Shown here: one piece after another, positions 1 to 6,372 of the stretch
Layout: every line of letters starts with the position of its first letter
Numbering within the stretch: the stretch's first letter is position 1
Assembly (NCBI GenBank): GCA_041628615.1
Contig: JBFKOW010000094.1
Coordinates: 1 to 13,407, forward strand
Reading direction: 5' to 3'
Source: JAMWZF01 sp041628615
GTDB lineage: Bacteria > Pseudomonadota > Alphaproteobacteria > Rhodobacterales > Rhodobacteraceae
Length of the DNA: 13,407 bases
Translations under genes and position numbers: made by a program
Notes under the pieces: generated by a model
What the model was told of the DNA's origin: nothing
Databases searched by the model: none
The model's input: only the letters and a program-made list of their open reading frames with translations

Positions 1-787
1 CCGCGACGCCGCCGCCGGACAGGTTCATGTGGGCGCCGAAATCGCCCTGGTTGGGGAAGATCCAGCCGATCGCGTCGAGGTTCTCCGAGACCCCGTCCAC
101 CTGTTTCCGGATCGCGCGGGCGAAGTAGTAGGTGTTCGACATCGCGATGTCGCACTCGCCGGACACGATTCCGCGCAGCTGGTCGGTGTCGCCGCCCTCG
201 GGCGGCCGCGCGAAGTTCGCCACCACCCCCGCGGCCCAGTCCCGCGCCGCCTCTTCGCCGAGATGGGCGATCATCGCGGCGGTGATGGTCTGGGTGTAGA
301 CGTTGGACCCGGAGCGGATGCAGACCTGCCCGGCATAGCGCGGGTCGGCGAGGTCCTGGTAGGTGCGCGGCGGGTTGGCGACCTCGGCCTTGTCGTAGAA
401 CAGGATCCGGGCCCGCTGCGAGAAGCCGAACCACTGGTTGTCCTCGTCCTGCACGTAGGCCGGCACCCGGGCTTCGAGCACGTCCGAGTTGACCGCCTGG
501 AACAGCCCGAGATCCTTGGCCCGCTCCAGCCGCGAGGTGTCCACGGTCAGGAATACGTCGGCGGGGCTGTTGTCGCCCTCGGCCTGCATCCGGGCGATGA
601 GCTCGTCGGCATCGCCCTCGATCCGGTTGATGGTGATCCCGGTGGCCTCGGTGAAATCGGAATAGAGGCGTTCGTCGGTGTCGTAGTGGCGCGAGGAATA
701 GAGGTTCAGTTCGCCCTCTGCCGCGGCCGGCACGGCGGTGGCGACAATCAGGGCGGTGCCCAGAAGGCGGGCGGTCAGACTGGTCAT
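1..787 (-). CDS. Fe(3+) ABC transporter, periplasmic iron-binding protein (partial, C-terminus outside window)
   Basis: This is the N-terminal 262 residues of a periplasmic ferric-iron-binding protein (FbpA/FutA/IdiA type) that would deliver Fe(3+) to an inner-membrane ABC permease. Residues 1-23 form a Sec signal peptide ending in AAA, followed by EGELNLYSSRHYDTDE, the typical first strand of this family. The tandem tyrosines expected of the iron site are present as SNTYYFAR (Y220, Y221), and H34/Y35 and Y165 are further candidate ligands. The ATG at 787 is chosen because it starts the signal peptide and has GGGAGA 9 bases upstream (797-802). The frame is open to the left edge, so roughly the last 70-80 residues are missing. 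Permease and ATPase genes would be expected beyond the edge but are not visible. Family assignment is firm; iron as substrate is inferred from the family. Confidence 0.9.
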   Translation of the reverse strand, partial: MTSLTARLLGTALIVATAVPAAAEGELNLYSSRHYDTDERLYSDFTEATGITINRIEGDADELIARMQAEGDNSPADVFLTVDTSRLERAKDLGLFQAVNSDVLEARVPAYVQDEDNQWFGFSQRARILFYDKAEVANPPRTYQDLADPRYAGQVCIRSGSNVYTQTITAAMIAHLGEEAARDWAAGVVANFARPPEGGDTDQLRGIVSGECDIAMSNTYYFARAIRKQVDGVSENLDAIGWIFPNQGDFGAHMNLSGGGVA

Positions 788-823
788 GTCGTTGGGTCTC
801 CCGTTGGCGACTCGATTTCCGAT

Positions 824-881
824 ACAAAGACTCAACTACCCGACCGGGCCGCGGGGTCAACCAGTATCAGAGTCTTTTTGT
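824..881. repeat. Spaced inverted repeat upstream of the iron-binding protein gene
   Basis: ACAAAGACTC (824-833) is matched in inverted orientation by GAGTCTTTTTGT (870-881), which has two extra Ts. GATAC (821-825) and GTATC (864-868) also mirror each other. The arms sit 37-94 bp ahead of the start codon, where an operator for an iron-responsive repressor could lie. A weak candidate promoter lies between them on the minus strand (TTGACC at 855-860 and TAGTTG at 833-838, 16-bp spacer). I do not recognise a Fur, Irr or RirA consensus. Confidence 0.35.
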
Positions 882-941
882 CGGCCTTTTCGCCGCAGGC
901 CGGTCCCCGCCGGCTGCGCCGCCGGGCCGGTCCGAAACGCG

Positions 942-972
942 GCAACGCCGGCCCGATCGGGGCCGGCGTTGC
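942..972 (-). terminator. Perfect 13-bp hairpin, probable terminator of the TRAP operon
   Basis: GCAACGCCGGCCC (942-954) pairs perfectly with GGGCCGGCGTTGC (960-972) around a 5-base loop. It begins 28 bases past the dctM stop codon. Reading on the minus strand it is followed only by GCGTTTCGG, so there is no proper U-tract, and termination could be weak or Rho-assisted. It separates the TRAP operon from the iron-binding protein gene, which reads in the same direction. Confidence 0.6.
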
Positions 973-1000
973 GCGTAGGTCCGGACGCCGGGGCGTCGCG

Positions 1001-2812
1001 TCAGTTGGTGATGATCTCCGGTCCCATCAGGCTGATCGGCAGGAAGGTCGACAGCCAGGGCACGTAGGTCACGAGGATCAGGAAGATGAACAGCACGCCG
1101 AGGAACGGCAGCGCCGCCCGCACCACCCGCATCATCGACATCCCCGCCACCCCGGAGGTGACGAAGAGGTTGAGACCGACGGGCGGCGTGATCATCCCGA
1201 TCTCCATGTTCACCACCATGATGATCCCGAGATGGATCGGGTCGATACCCAGTTCCAGCGCGATCGGGAACACCAGCGGCGCGACGATCACGATCAGGCC
1301 CGAGGGCTCCATGAACTGGCCGCCGATCAGCAGGATCACGTTGACGATGATCAGGAAGGCGATGGGCCCGAGCCCCGCCGCCAGCATCGCTTCGGTGATC
1401 TGCTGCGGGATCCGCTCCTCGGTCAGGACGTGCTTCAGGATCAGCGCGTTGGCGATGATGAACATCAGCATGATGGTCAGCTTGCCCGCCTCCAGCAGGG
1501 TGTGCCGGGTGTCCTTGTGGAACAGCGCCGGGACCGCCCAGACGATGTTCTGCACGTTGGCGCGGACCAGATGCCCGCCGCCCGACGCGATGGCCGAGGC
1601 CCAGCTGCCCTCCACATCGACCAGCTTCTCGGCGGCGCGCAGCAGCGCGAAGATGAACACCGCCGGCGGCAGGACGATGGCGATCACCAGGATCACCGAC
1701 AGGATCACCGCGAAGGCGGTCGAGGTCTCGCCGGACCACAGCCGGGCGAGCGCGAAGACGCAGGGCACGAGGCCCAGCACGATCAGCGCGCCCAGGGCCA
1801 GCCCGCCGGACCACCCCTCGCGCACCGCCCGCACCATCATCGCCGACAGCCCGAGCGCCACGGCGAGGAACACCGCCGTCGCGGCCAGCGCGTAGACGAA
1901 GGGAAACCCCGCCATGAAGGCGCCGGCGGCGTAGATCAGGAAACTGACCAGCGTGAAGCCCCAGACCCGCAGGCCGAGCAGGCTCAGCCCCTCCTCGTTC
2001 TCCGGCAGCCAGGACTTGCCCTTCAGCGGCCCCATGTCGCGGTAGATGAAGATCGCCACGAGGAAGGCGTAGACGCTGGCGATCGCGGCGGCCTCGGTCG
2101 GGGTGAAGATGCCGCCGTAGATGCCGCCGAGGATGACCACCATCAGGAACAGGCCCCACGACGCTTCGAGGATGGTGGTGAAGATCTCGGACCAGCCCAG
2201 CCACTCGCCCTTGGGCATGTTGCGGATCCGGGCGATGATGTAGATCGCCACCATCAGCATGACCCCGGCCAGCAGGCCCGGGATCACCCCGGCGAGGAAC
2301 ATCCGGCCGACCGACACGTCGGTCGCCGAGGCGTAGACCACCATTACGATGGAGGGCGGGATCAGGATCCCGAGGGTGCCGGCGTTGCAGATCACGCCCG
2401 CGGCGAAGTCCTTGGTGTAGCCCACCCGCTGCATCCCGGCGATGACGATCGAGCCGACGGCGACCACGGTGGCCGGCGAGGACCCCGACAGCGCGGCGAA
2501 CAGCATGCAGGCCAGCACCCCCGCGATGGCGAGCCCGCCCCGGACATGGCCGATGATCGCGATGGCGAAGTTGATGATCCGCCGCGCCACGCCACCGGTG
2601 GACATGAAGGACGAGGCGAGGATGAAGAACGGTATCGCCAGCAGCGTGTAGTGTCCCGCCATGCCCTGGTAGAGCGACTGCGCGATCGAGCCGAGCGAAC
2701 TGTTTGAATAGATCAGCAGGAACAGGGTCGAGGACAGGCCCAGCGACACCGCGATCGGCACGCCGATCATCAGCAGGCCGATGACCATTCCGAAGAGGAT
2801 TGCGACGTCCAT
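1001..2812 (-). CDS. dctM: TRAP transporter large permease, long DctM form with central insertion
   Basis: This is the large, transport-conducting membrane subunit of a tripartite ATP-independent periplasmic (TRAP) C4-dicarboxylate transporter, driven by an ion gradient. It has 603 residues, against roughly 425-450 for most DctM proteins. Residues 1-262 carry the usual first half, including IPFFILASSFM, a CNAGTLGILIPPSI motif near residue 142 and FTPTEAAAIASVYA near 236. Residues 435-603 carry the second half, including GQFMEPSGLIVIVAPLVFP and MEIGMITPPVGLNLF. The segment between, about 265-435, is an extra hydrophobic stretch with around four predicted membrane spans that ordinary DctM lacks. 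The ATG at 2812 begins with the family-typical MDVAILFG and lies 3 bases after the dctQ stop, so translation is probably coupled. Substrate is inferred from the linked dctBD genes. Confidence 0.92.
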   Translation of the reverse strand: MDVAILFGMVIGLLMIGVPIAVSLGLSSTLFLLIYSNSSLGSIAQSLYQGMAGHYTLLAIPFFILASSFMSTGGVARRIINFAIAIIGHVRGGLAIAGVLACMLFAALSGSSPATVVAVGSIVIAGMQRVGYTKDFAAGVICNAGTLGILIPPSIVMVVYASATDVSVGRMFLAGVIPGLLAGVMLMVAIYIIARIRNMPKGEWLGWSEIFTTILEASWGLFLMVVILGGIYGGIFTPTEAAAIASVYAFLVAIFIYRDMGPLKGKSWLPENEEGLSLLGLRVWGFTLVSFLIYAAGAFMAGFPFVYALAATAVFLAVALGLSAMMVRAVREGWSGGLALGALIVLGLVPCVFALARLWSGETSTAFAVILSVILVIAIVLPPAVFIFALLRAAEKLVDVEGSWASAIASGGGHLVRANVQNIVWAVPALFHKDTRHTLLEAGKLTIMLMFIIANALILKHVLTEERIPQQITEAMLAAGLGPIAFLIIVNVILLIGGQFMEPSGLIVIVAPLVFPIALELGIDPIHLGIIMVVNMEIGMITPPVGLNLFVTSGVAGMSMMRVVRAALPFLGVLFIFLILVTYVPWLSTFLPISLMGPEIITN

Positions 2813-2815
2813 GGT

Positions 2816-3538
2816 TCAGCGTCCTTCCCTGGCCAGCGCGGCGCCGGCTTCCTCGACGGCGTCCTCCGCCTCGTGGCTGACGATCAGGCTCTCCTGTTCG
2901 CCGGTCCAGATCCGGACCGTCGCCTGCACCGTGCGGTAGAGCAGCAGCGCGGTCGCGATCGGCAGGATCGCGTAGGGCACGAGAACCGGCATCTTGGAGT
3001 AGCTGTCATAAAGCGTCTTGCCGCCCTCCTCGTAGGAATTGAAGGTCTGCTCCAGCCAGGTCTTCAGCCAGTCGAAGGGGATCGGCACGTCGCCGGTCTC
3101 GGTAAAGCCGAAGCGGCGGGCACCCCAGTCGAAGCCGGTCGGGAACCAGCGGCCGGTGGTCTTGGGCAGGTCCGCGAAAGGCGCCCAGTAGTCCCATGCG
3201 CCCTTCAGCAGCAACACCGCGTAGAACACACAACAGACCGCGGCGGCTAGACCGAAGCGCCGCCGCATCGGCGCCCCGAACAGGTTGGTGAAGGCGTCGA
3301 CGCCGAGATGGGCCGTGACCTTCATGCCGTAGCTGACGCCGAACAGGACCAGCCATGCGAACAGGATCAGCACCACCTCGAGGCTCCAGATGATCATCGA
3401 GTTGAAGCCGTAGCGCAGCACGACGTTGATGAAGGTGAGAAGCGTCATCAGCCCCATCAGAAGGGCGATCACGTTCTCCTCGAAATGATGGACAAACCTG
3501 CCCACCGGGCCTTTCGGCTCGTAGCGTCCTCCGCTCAT
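2816..3538 (-). CDS. dctQ: TRAP transporter small permease, enlarged DctQ
   Basis: This is the small membrane subunit of the TRAP transporter, which pairs with DctM. It has 240 residues, longer than the usual 160-200. Four membrane spans can be placed at about 22-42, 49-70, 97-113 and 184-204. The loop between spans 3 and 4 (about 118-182) is a long polar insert rich in W, F, D and G. The family signature around the second helix, WSLEVVLILFAWLVLFGVSYGMK, is clear and is followed by HLGVDAF. The ATG at 3538 has a GGGGAGA site upstream. The gene is separated from dctP by 72 bases containing a strong hairpin and runs almost directly into dctM. The enlarged DctQ and the long DctM probably occur together as one TRAP subtype. 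Confidence 0.9.
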   Translation of the reverse strand: MSGGRYEPKGPVGRFVHHFEENVIALLMGLMTLLTFINVVLRYGFNSMIIWSLEVVLILFAWLVLFGVSYGMKVTAHLGVDAFTNLFGAPMRRRFGLAAAVCCVFYAVLLLKGAWDYWAPFADLPKTTGRWFPTGFDWGARRFGFTETGDVPIPFDWLKTWLEQTFNSYEEGGKTLYDSYSKMPVLVPYAILPIATALLLYRTVQATVRIWTGEQESLIVSHEAEDAVEEAGAALAREGR

Positions 3539-3568
3539 GGTCCCGTCTCCCCTGCCGGCACGTGGGTG

Positions 3569-3597
3569 GGACCGGGCGCGTCCGTGGCGCCCGGTCC
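3569..3597 (-). promoter_or_regulatory. Intercistronic 11-bp hairpin between dctP and dctQ
   Basis: GGACCGGGCGC (3569-3579) pairs perfectly with GCGCCCGGTCC (3587-3597) around a 7-base loop, in the gap between the dctP stop and the dctQ start. It lacks a U-tract. In this position it could protect the 3' end of the dctP message or terminate part of the transcripts, giving more binding protein than permease, as is usual for binding-protein transporters. The pairing is seen directly; the role is inferred. Confidence 0.6.
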
Positions 3598-3610
3598 GGT
3601 TGGTTTCGGA

Positions 3611-4612
3611 TCACATGCTGTCGTTGATCGCCTGCGCGGCGTCGATGTTCTCCTGGCCGACCTCTTCGGCGAACTGCGCCCAGACCGGCTTCATCGCCTC
3701 GACCCAGGCGGCGCGCTGCTCGGGGGTCAGTTCGCGGATCACCCCGCCGGCGTCGAGCACCGCCTGCCGCGCCTCGGCGTCGACCTTGGCGACCGCGGCG
3801 TTGCGCTCGTCGGTGACCTCGTCGAGGATGGTGAGGAACTGGTCGCGGACCGCCGGATCAAGGCTGTCGAGCCAGTCGACCGAGGCCACCACGAGGTAGT
3901 CGATGATGCCGTGGTTGGTCTCGGTGATGCCGTCCTGCACCTCGAAGAACTTCTGGCCGTAGATGTTGGACCAGGTGTTCTCTTGGCCATCGACGACGCC
4001 GGTCTGCAGCGCGCCGTAGACCTCGGCGAAGGCCATCGGCTGCGGCGAGGCGCCCAGCGCCTGCATTTGCGCGACGAGCACGTCGGAGGGCTGCACCCGG
4101 AACTTGAGCCCGGCGGCGTCGCCCGGCTCGATCAGCGGCTTGTTGGCGCTGATCTGCTTCATGCCGTTGTGCCAGAACTCGAGCCCCTGAAGGCCGCGGC
4201 GCTGCATCGAATCCATCATCGCCTGACCGGCCTCGGAGGACTGGAACGCGTCCACGGCCTCGATGTTCTCGAACATGAAGGGCAGGTCGAACAGGCGGTA
4301 GGCCTTGGTGATCGACTCGAACAGCGACAGCGACGGCGCGGCCAACTGCACGTCGCCGCGCAGCATCGCCTCGAGCACCTGCTCGTCGGTGTAGAGGGTC
4401 GAGTTCGGGAACACCTCCATGCACATGGCGCCGTTCATCTCCTCGTTGATCCGCGAGGCGAGAAGCTCGGCGGCGATCCCCTTGGGGTGCCGGTCGGTGT
4501 TGGTGACGTGGCTGAACTTGACGACGATTTCGCCGTCGTCGCAGGCGGCCATGGCAGCACCGCCGGCGACACTGAGGGCCAGCGCGGTGGCGGCGGTTGC
4601 GAGATACTTCAT
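3611..4612 (-). CDS. dctP: TRAP transporter periplasmic C4-dicarboxylate-binding protein DctP
   Basis: This is the periplasmic solute receptor that captures C4-dicarboxylates and hands them to DctQM. It has 333 residues, normal for the family. Residues 1-22 are a signal peptide ending AMA, before ACDDGEIVVKFSHV. The conserved carboxylate-binding arginine lies in GLKFRVQ (R172). The downstream VYGALQTGVVDGQENTW motif, with N212 and W214, is the standard DctP signature. An upstream in-frame ATG would add 28 residues at the N-terminus, but the start at 4612 is preferred because the signal peptide begins there and GGGAGGA (4618-4624) lies 5 bases upstream. The gene heads the dctPQM operon and follows a 252-bp control region. 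I infer C4-dicarboxylates from the DctP family and the linked DctBD; other organic acids are possible. Confidence 0.94.
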   Translation of the reverse strand: MKYLATAATALALSVAGGAAMAACDDGEIVVKFSHVTNTDRHPKGIAAELLASRINEEMNGAMCMEVFPNSTLYTDEQVLEAMLRGDVQLAAPSLSLFESITKAYRLFDLPFMFENIEAVDAFQSSEAGQAMMDSMQRRGLQGLEFWHNGMKQISANKPLIEPGDAAGLKFRVQPSDVLVAQMQALGASPQPMAFAEVYGALQTGVVDGQENTWSNIYGQKFFEVQDGITETNHGIIDYLVVASVDWLDSLDPAVRDQFLTILDEVTDERNAAVAKVDAEARQAVLDAGGVIRELTPEQRAAWVEAMKPVWAQFAEEVGQENIDAAQAINDSM

Positions 4613-4694
4613 GAGTGTCCTCCCAGACTTGATCTGCAGGCAGGCCCTTCCCGGACCTCCGCGCCCATCAGGCCGCGAACCGGTCCCGGCGCAC

Positions 4695-4724
4695 AAGATA
4701 CAACTTGACGCAGCCTCTTGTCTT
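4695..4724 (-). promoter_or_regulatory. Candidate sigma70-type promoter of dctPQM
   Basis: On the minus strand AAGACA (4719-4724) and TATCTT (4695-4700) are separated by 18 bases, each matching 4 of 6 consensus positions. Transcription would start near 4688, giving a leader of about 75 bases before dctP. No TGGCAC-N5-TTGC sigma54 element was found by eye anywhere in 4613-4864. The match is modest, and the call leans on the context. Confidence 0.4.
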
Positions 4725-4797
4725 TCTGAAGTGTCATGTTTTCCAGCGGATTACGGGTCATTCCTGATGACCGGCCAGGGGTCGGCGCCGGACGGGC

Positions 4798-4813
4798 GGG
4801 CGGGCCGCCGCAC
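4798..4813 (-). promoter_or_regulatory. Weaker DctD-like binding site
   Basis: On the minus strand GTGCGG (4808-4813), four bases and CCGCCC (4798-4803) form an imperfect palindrome with one mismatch. It has the same core layout as the stronger site, whose centre lies 33 bp upstream (about three helical turns). A weak plus a strong DctD site in tandem resembles the rhizobial dctA enhancer as I remember it. The local sequence is very GC-rich, so a chance match is possible. Confidence 0.4.
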
Positions 4814-4826
4814 AATCGTTTGCGGT

Positions 4827-4850
4827 AACTGTGCGGGTTTCCACACAGTT
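4827..4850 (-). promoter_or_regulatory. Strong palindrome upstream of dctP, probable DctD activator site
   Basis: AACTGTG and CACAGTT (4827-4833 and 4844-4850) are perfect inverted arms. Inside them, on the minus strand, GTGTGG-AAAC-CCGCAC continues the symmetry, so 9 of 10 base pairs match around a 4-base centre. The GTGCGG-N4-CCGCAC-like core resembles rhizobial DctD sites as I remember them. It starts 15 bp past the end of the upstream small gene, and its centre lies about 150 bp upstream of the proposed dctP transcription start. Binding by DctD is an inference. Confidence 0.6.
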
Positions 4851-4864
4851 GCGCGCCACCGCCG

Positions 4865-5143
4865 TCAGACCCCGCCGATCCGCTCGCGGTCGAAGGCGGC
4901 GACGGCGGCGGGGCTGGCCCGCCGGCGCCAGCCCTGACCGATCAGCCGCTGCGCCTCGGTGGGGGTCAGCCGCGCCAGCGCCAGCGCCGCCCCGCCCGCC
5001 TCCGGAAAGCGCACCGTGCCCGCCACCGGATCATGGACCGCGAGGACCGCGCCGTTGACGAGAAGCGCGTCCGGTCGATCCGCACCGCCGCCCGTCACCT
5101 CGGGATGCACCCGCGCTAGCGCCGCGAGGTCCTCCCAGGTCAC
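4865..5143 (-). CDS. Small unknown protein, translationally coupled to dctD
   Basis: This 92-residue protein (MTWEDLAALARVHPEV... ending DRERIGGV) is not one I recognise. The GTG start at 5143 overlaps the dctD stop as GTGA, indicating translational coupling. The coding frame is supported by the overlap and by a GC-rich third position. It looks soluble: an N-terminal helix (2-13), a short beta region DALLVNGAVLAVHDPVAGTVRF (25-46), an acidic-to-basic helix LTPTEAQRLIGQGW (59-72) and a C-terminal helix. There is no signal peptide, membrane span or cysteine. The pattern faintly recalls small luciferase-family (DUF5519) domains, but this is a guess. Its position between dctD and the dctP control region suggests a link to dicarboxylate regulation. 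Confidence 0.6.
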   Translation of the reverse strand: MTWEDLAALARVHPEVTGGGADRPDALLVNGAVLAVHDPVAGTVRFPEAGGAALALARLTPTEAQRLIGQGWRRRASPAAVAAFDRERIGGV

Positions 5144-6372
5144 CGGCGGAAATCCTCGGGGCGGATGCCGTGGCGGGCCAGCTTGTCGTAGAAGGTCTTG
5201 CGCGGCAGCTGCAGCGCCTGCGCCGCCGCGCTGGCCTGCCCGCCGGTGTCGCGCAGCGCCTCTTCCAGCAGGGATTTCTCGTAGAGCGCGACCCGCTCGG
5301 TCAGGCCCTGCCCGGCCGCCGTCGGCGGCGCCGCGTCGCCAAGCCCCATGGCAAAGCGCATCGCCTCGGACATCAGCGCCCGGGCGTTGCCCGGCCAGTC
5401 CCGCGCCATCAGCGCGGCGATCACGTCGGCGCCGATCTCGGGCTCGGGCAGGTTGGCCTGTTCGCAGGCCTGCGCCACGTAGCGGCGGAACAGGACCGGG
5501 ATGTCCTCGGTCCGTTCCCGCAGCGCCGGGATCCGGACCCGCAGCAGGTCCAGCCGGTAGAACAGCTCGGCGTTGAACCGGCCCGCGGCCACCTCCGCGG
5601 CGAGGTCGCGCGTGGTGCCGGCGATGACCCGGGCGACGCCGCCGCCCTCCAGCCGGTCCAGAAGCGCGAACTGCACCGCCGGTCCCAGCGCCCAGACCTC
5701 GTCGAGATACAGCGTGCCGGCCCCCGCCGCGGCGAAGGCGTCGTGCAGGCCGTCGACATCCAGTTGCCCGGCGGTCCGCTTCACGAAGGGGTGGCGCGAC
5801 GCGGCGGAGAGCATGTGGATGACCTCGGCGACCTTTGGCGTGCCGCTGCCCGGGTCGCCGGTCACCAGCACCTCGCCCGAGGACCGCCCCACCATGCGGA
5901 CCCGGTCGCGCAGCCCCGCCGCCAGCGCGGAGGCGCCGAAGATCATCCGGGCGGCGGCGTCGCCGCTCTCCATGTCGCGCCGGGCGCGGCGGGCGGCAAG
6001 GACCTCGCCCCGCGCGGCGAGCGCCTTGCGCACCACCGCCAGCAGGTCGGACGGCGCGCAGGGTTTCTCGAGAAAGGCATGGGCCCCGGCCTGCACCGCC
6101 CGCACCGCCATCGGCACGTCGCCCTCGCCGGTCAGGAGGATCACCGGCAGGTCGGGATCGAGCGCGGTGGCGTAGTCGAGCAGGTGGAACCCGTCCCGGC
6201 CCGGCATCCGGATGTCCGTGACCACCACGCCGTCGAAGTCGCGGCCGATGTGGTCCTTGGCCTCGATGAAGCTGCCCACCGGCCGCGGCGCGAGATCGGC
6301 CAGTTCGAGCGTCTGGCTCAGCGCCTCGCGGACCTCGGCGTCGTCGTCGACGAGAAGCACCTGCCGGGTCAT
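5140..6372 (-). CDS. dctD: C4-dicarboxylate response regulator DctD with degenerate AAA+ domain
   Basis: This NtrC-family response regulator is the partner of DctB and should control dctPQM. It has 410 residues, a little short for the family (about 440-460). The receiver domain (1-120) is complete: D9, D10, phosphoacceptor D53 in VVTDIRMPG, T81 and K103. The AAA+ domain (about 145-345) keeps Walker B (LYLDE, 221-225), the RF...LFYRL arginine region and DWPGN, but Walker A reads GDPGSGTP (172-179) with Thr for the essential Lys. About 20 residues holding the ESELFGHEKGAFTGA segment are absent between PFV (195-197) and GTLYLDE. A Fis-type helix-turn-helix ends the protein (about 363-410). The ATG at 6372 overlaps the dctB stop as ATGA. 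It should still bind DNA and receive phosphate but should not activate sigma54 polymerase. Confidence 0.9.
   Translation of the reverse strand: MTRQVLLVDDDAEVREALSQTLELADLAPRPVGSFIEAKDHIGRDFDGVVVTDIRMPGRDGFHLLDYATALDPDLPVILLTGEGDVPMAVRAVQAGAHAFLEKPCAPSDLLAVVRKALAARGEVLAARRARRDMESGDAAARMIFGASALAAGLRDRVRMVGRSSGEVLVTGDPGSGTPKVAEVIHMLSAASRHPFVKRTAGQLDVDGLHDAFAAAGAGTLYLDEVWALGPAVQFALLDRLEGGGVARVIAGTTRDLAAEVAAGRFNAELFYRLDLLRVRIPALRERTEDIPVLFRRYVAQACEQANLPEPEIGADVIAALMARDWPGNARALMSEAMRFAMGLGDAAPPTAAGQGLTERVALYEKSLLEEALRDTGGQASAAAQALQLPRKTFYDKLARHGIRPEDFRR

Noticed and set aside
984..997. GACGCC/GGCGTC palindrome just after dctM
   Set aside because: The 2-base gap forces a shortened stem, and the neighbouring 13-bp hairpin at 942-972 is a much better terminator candidate.
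29..2707. 892-codon open frame on the plus strand
   Set aside because: It lies antisense to the iron-binding protein gene and dctM, spans their intergenic gap and terminator hairpin, and its low-complexity H/D/R/G-rich translation resembles no family. It is a GC-skew shadow.
4613..4696. Longer DctP N-terminus from an upstream ATG at 4696
   Set aside because: The extra 28 residues precede a perfect signal peptide and bypass the strong GGGAGGA site that serves the ATG at 4612.
4613..4864. Possible sigma54 -24/-12 promoter for dctP
   Set aside because: All GG-N10-GC alignments I tried fail in the flanking positions; the best (AGGTCC...GGGC) is too poor to call.
5140..6372. DctD as a frameshifted pseudogene
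   Set aside because: The frame is continuous with normal codon bias, and every other domain landmark is present in order, so the missing segment looks like a clean loss of part of the AAA+ domain.
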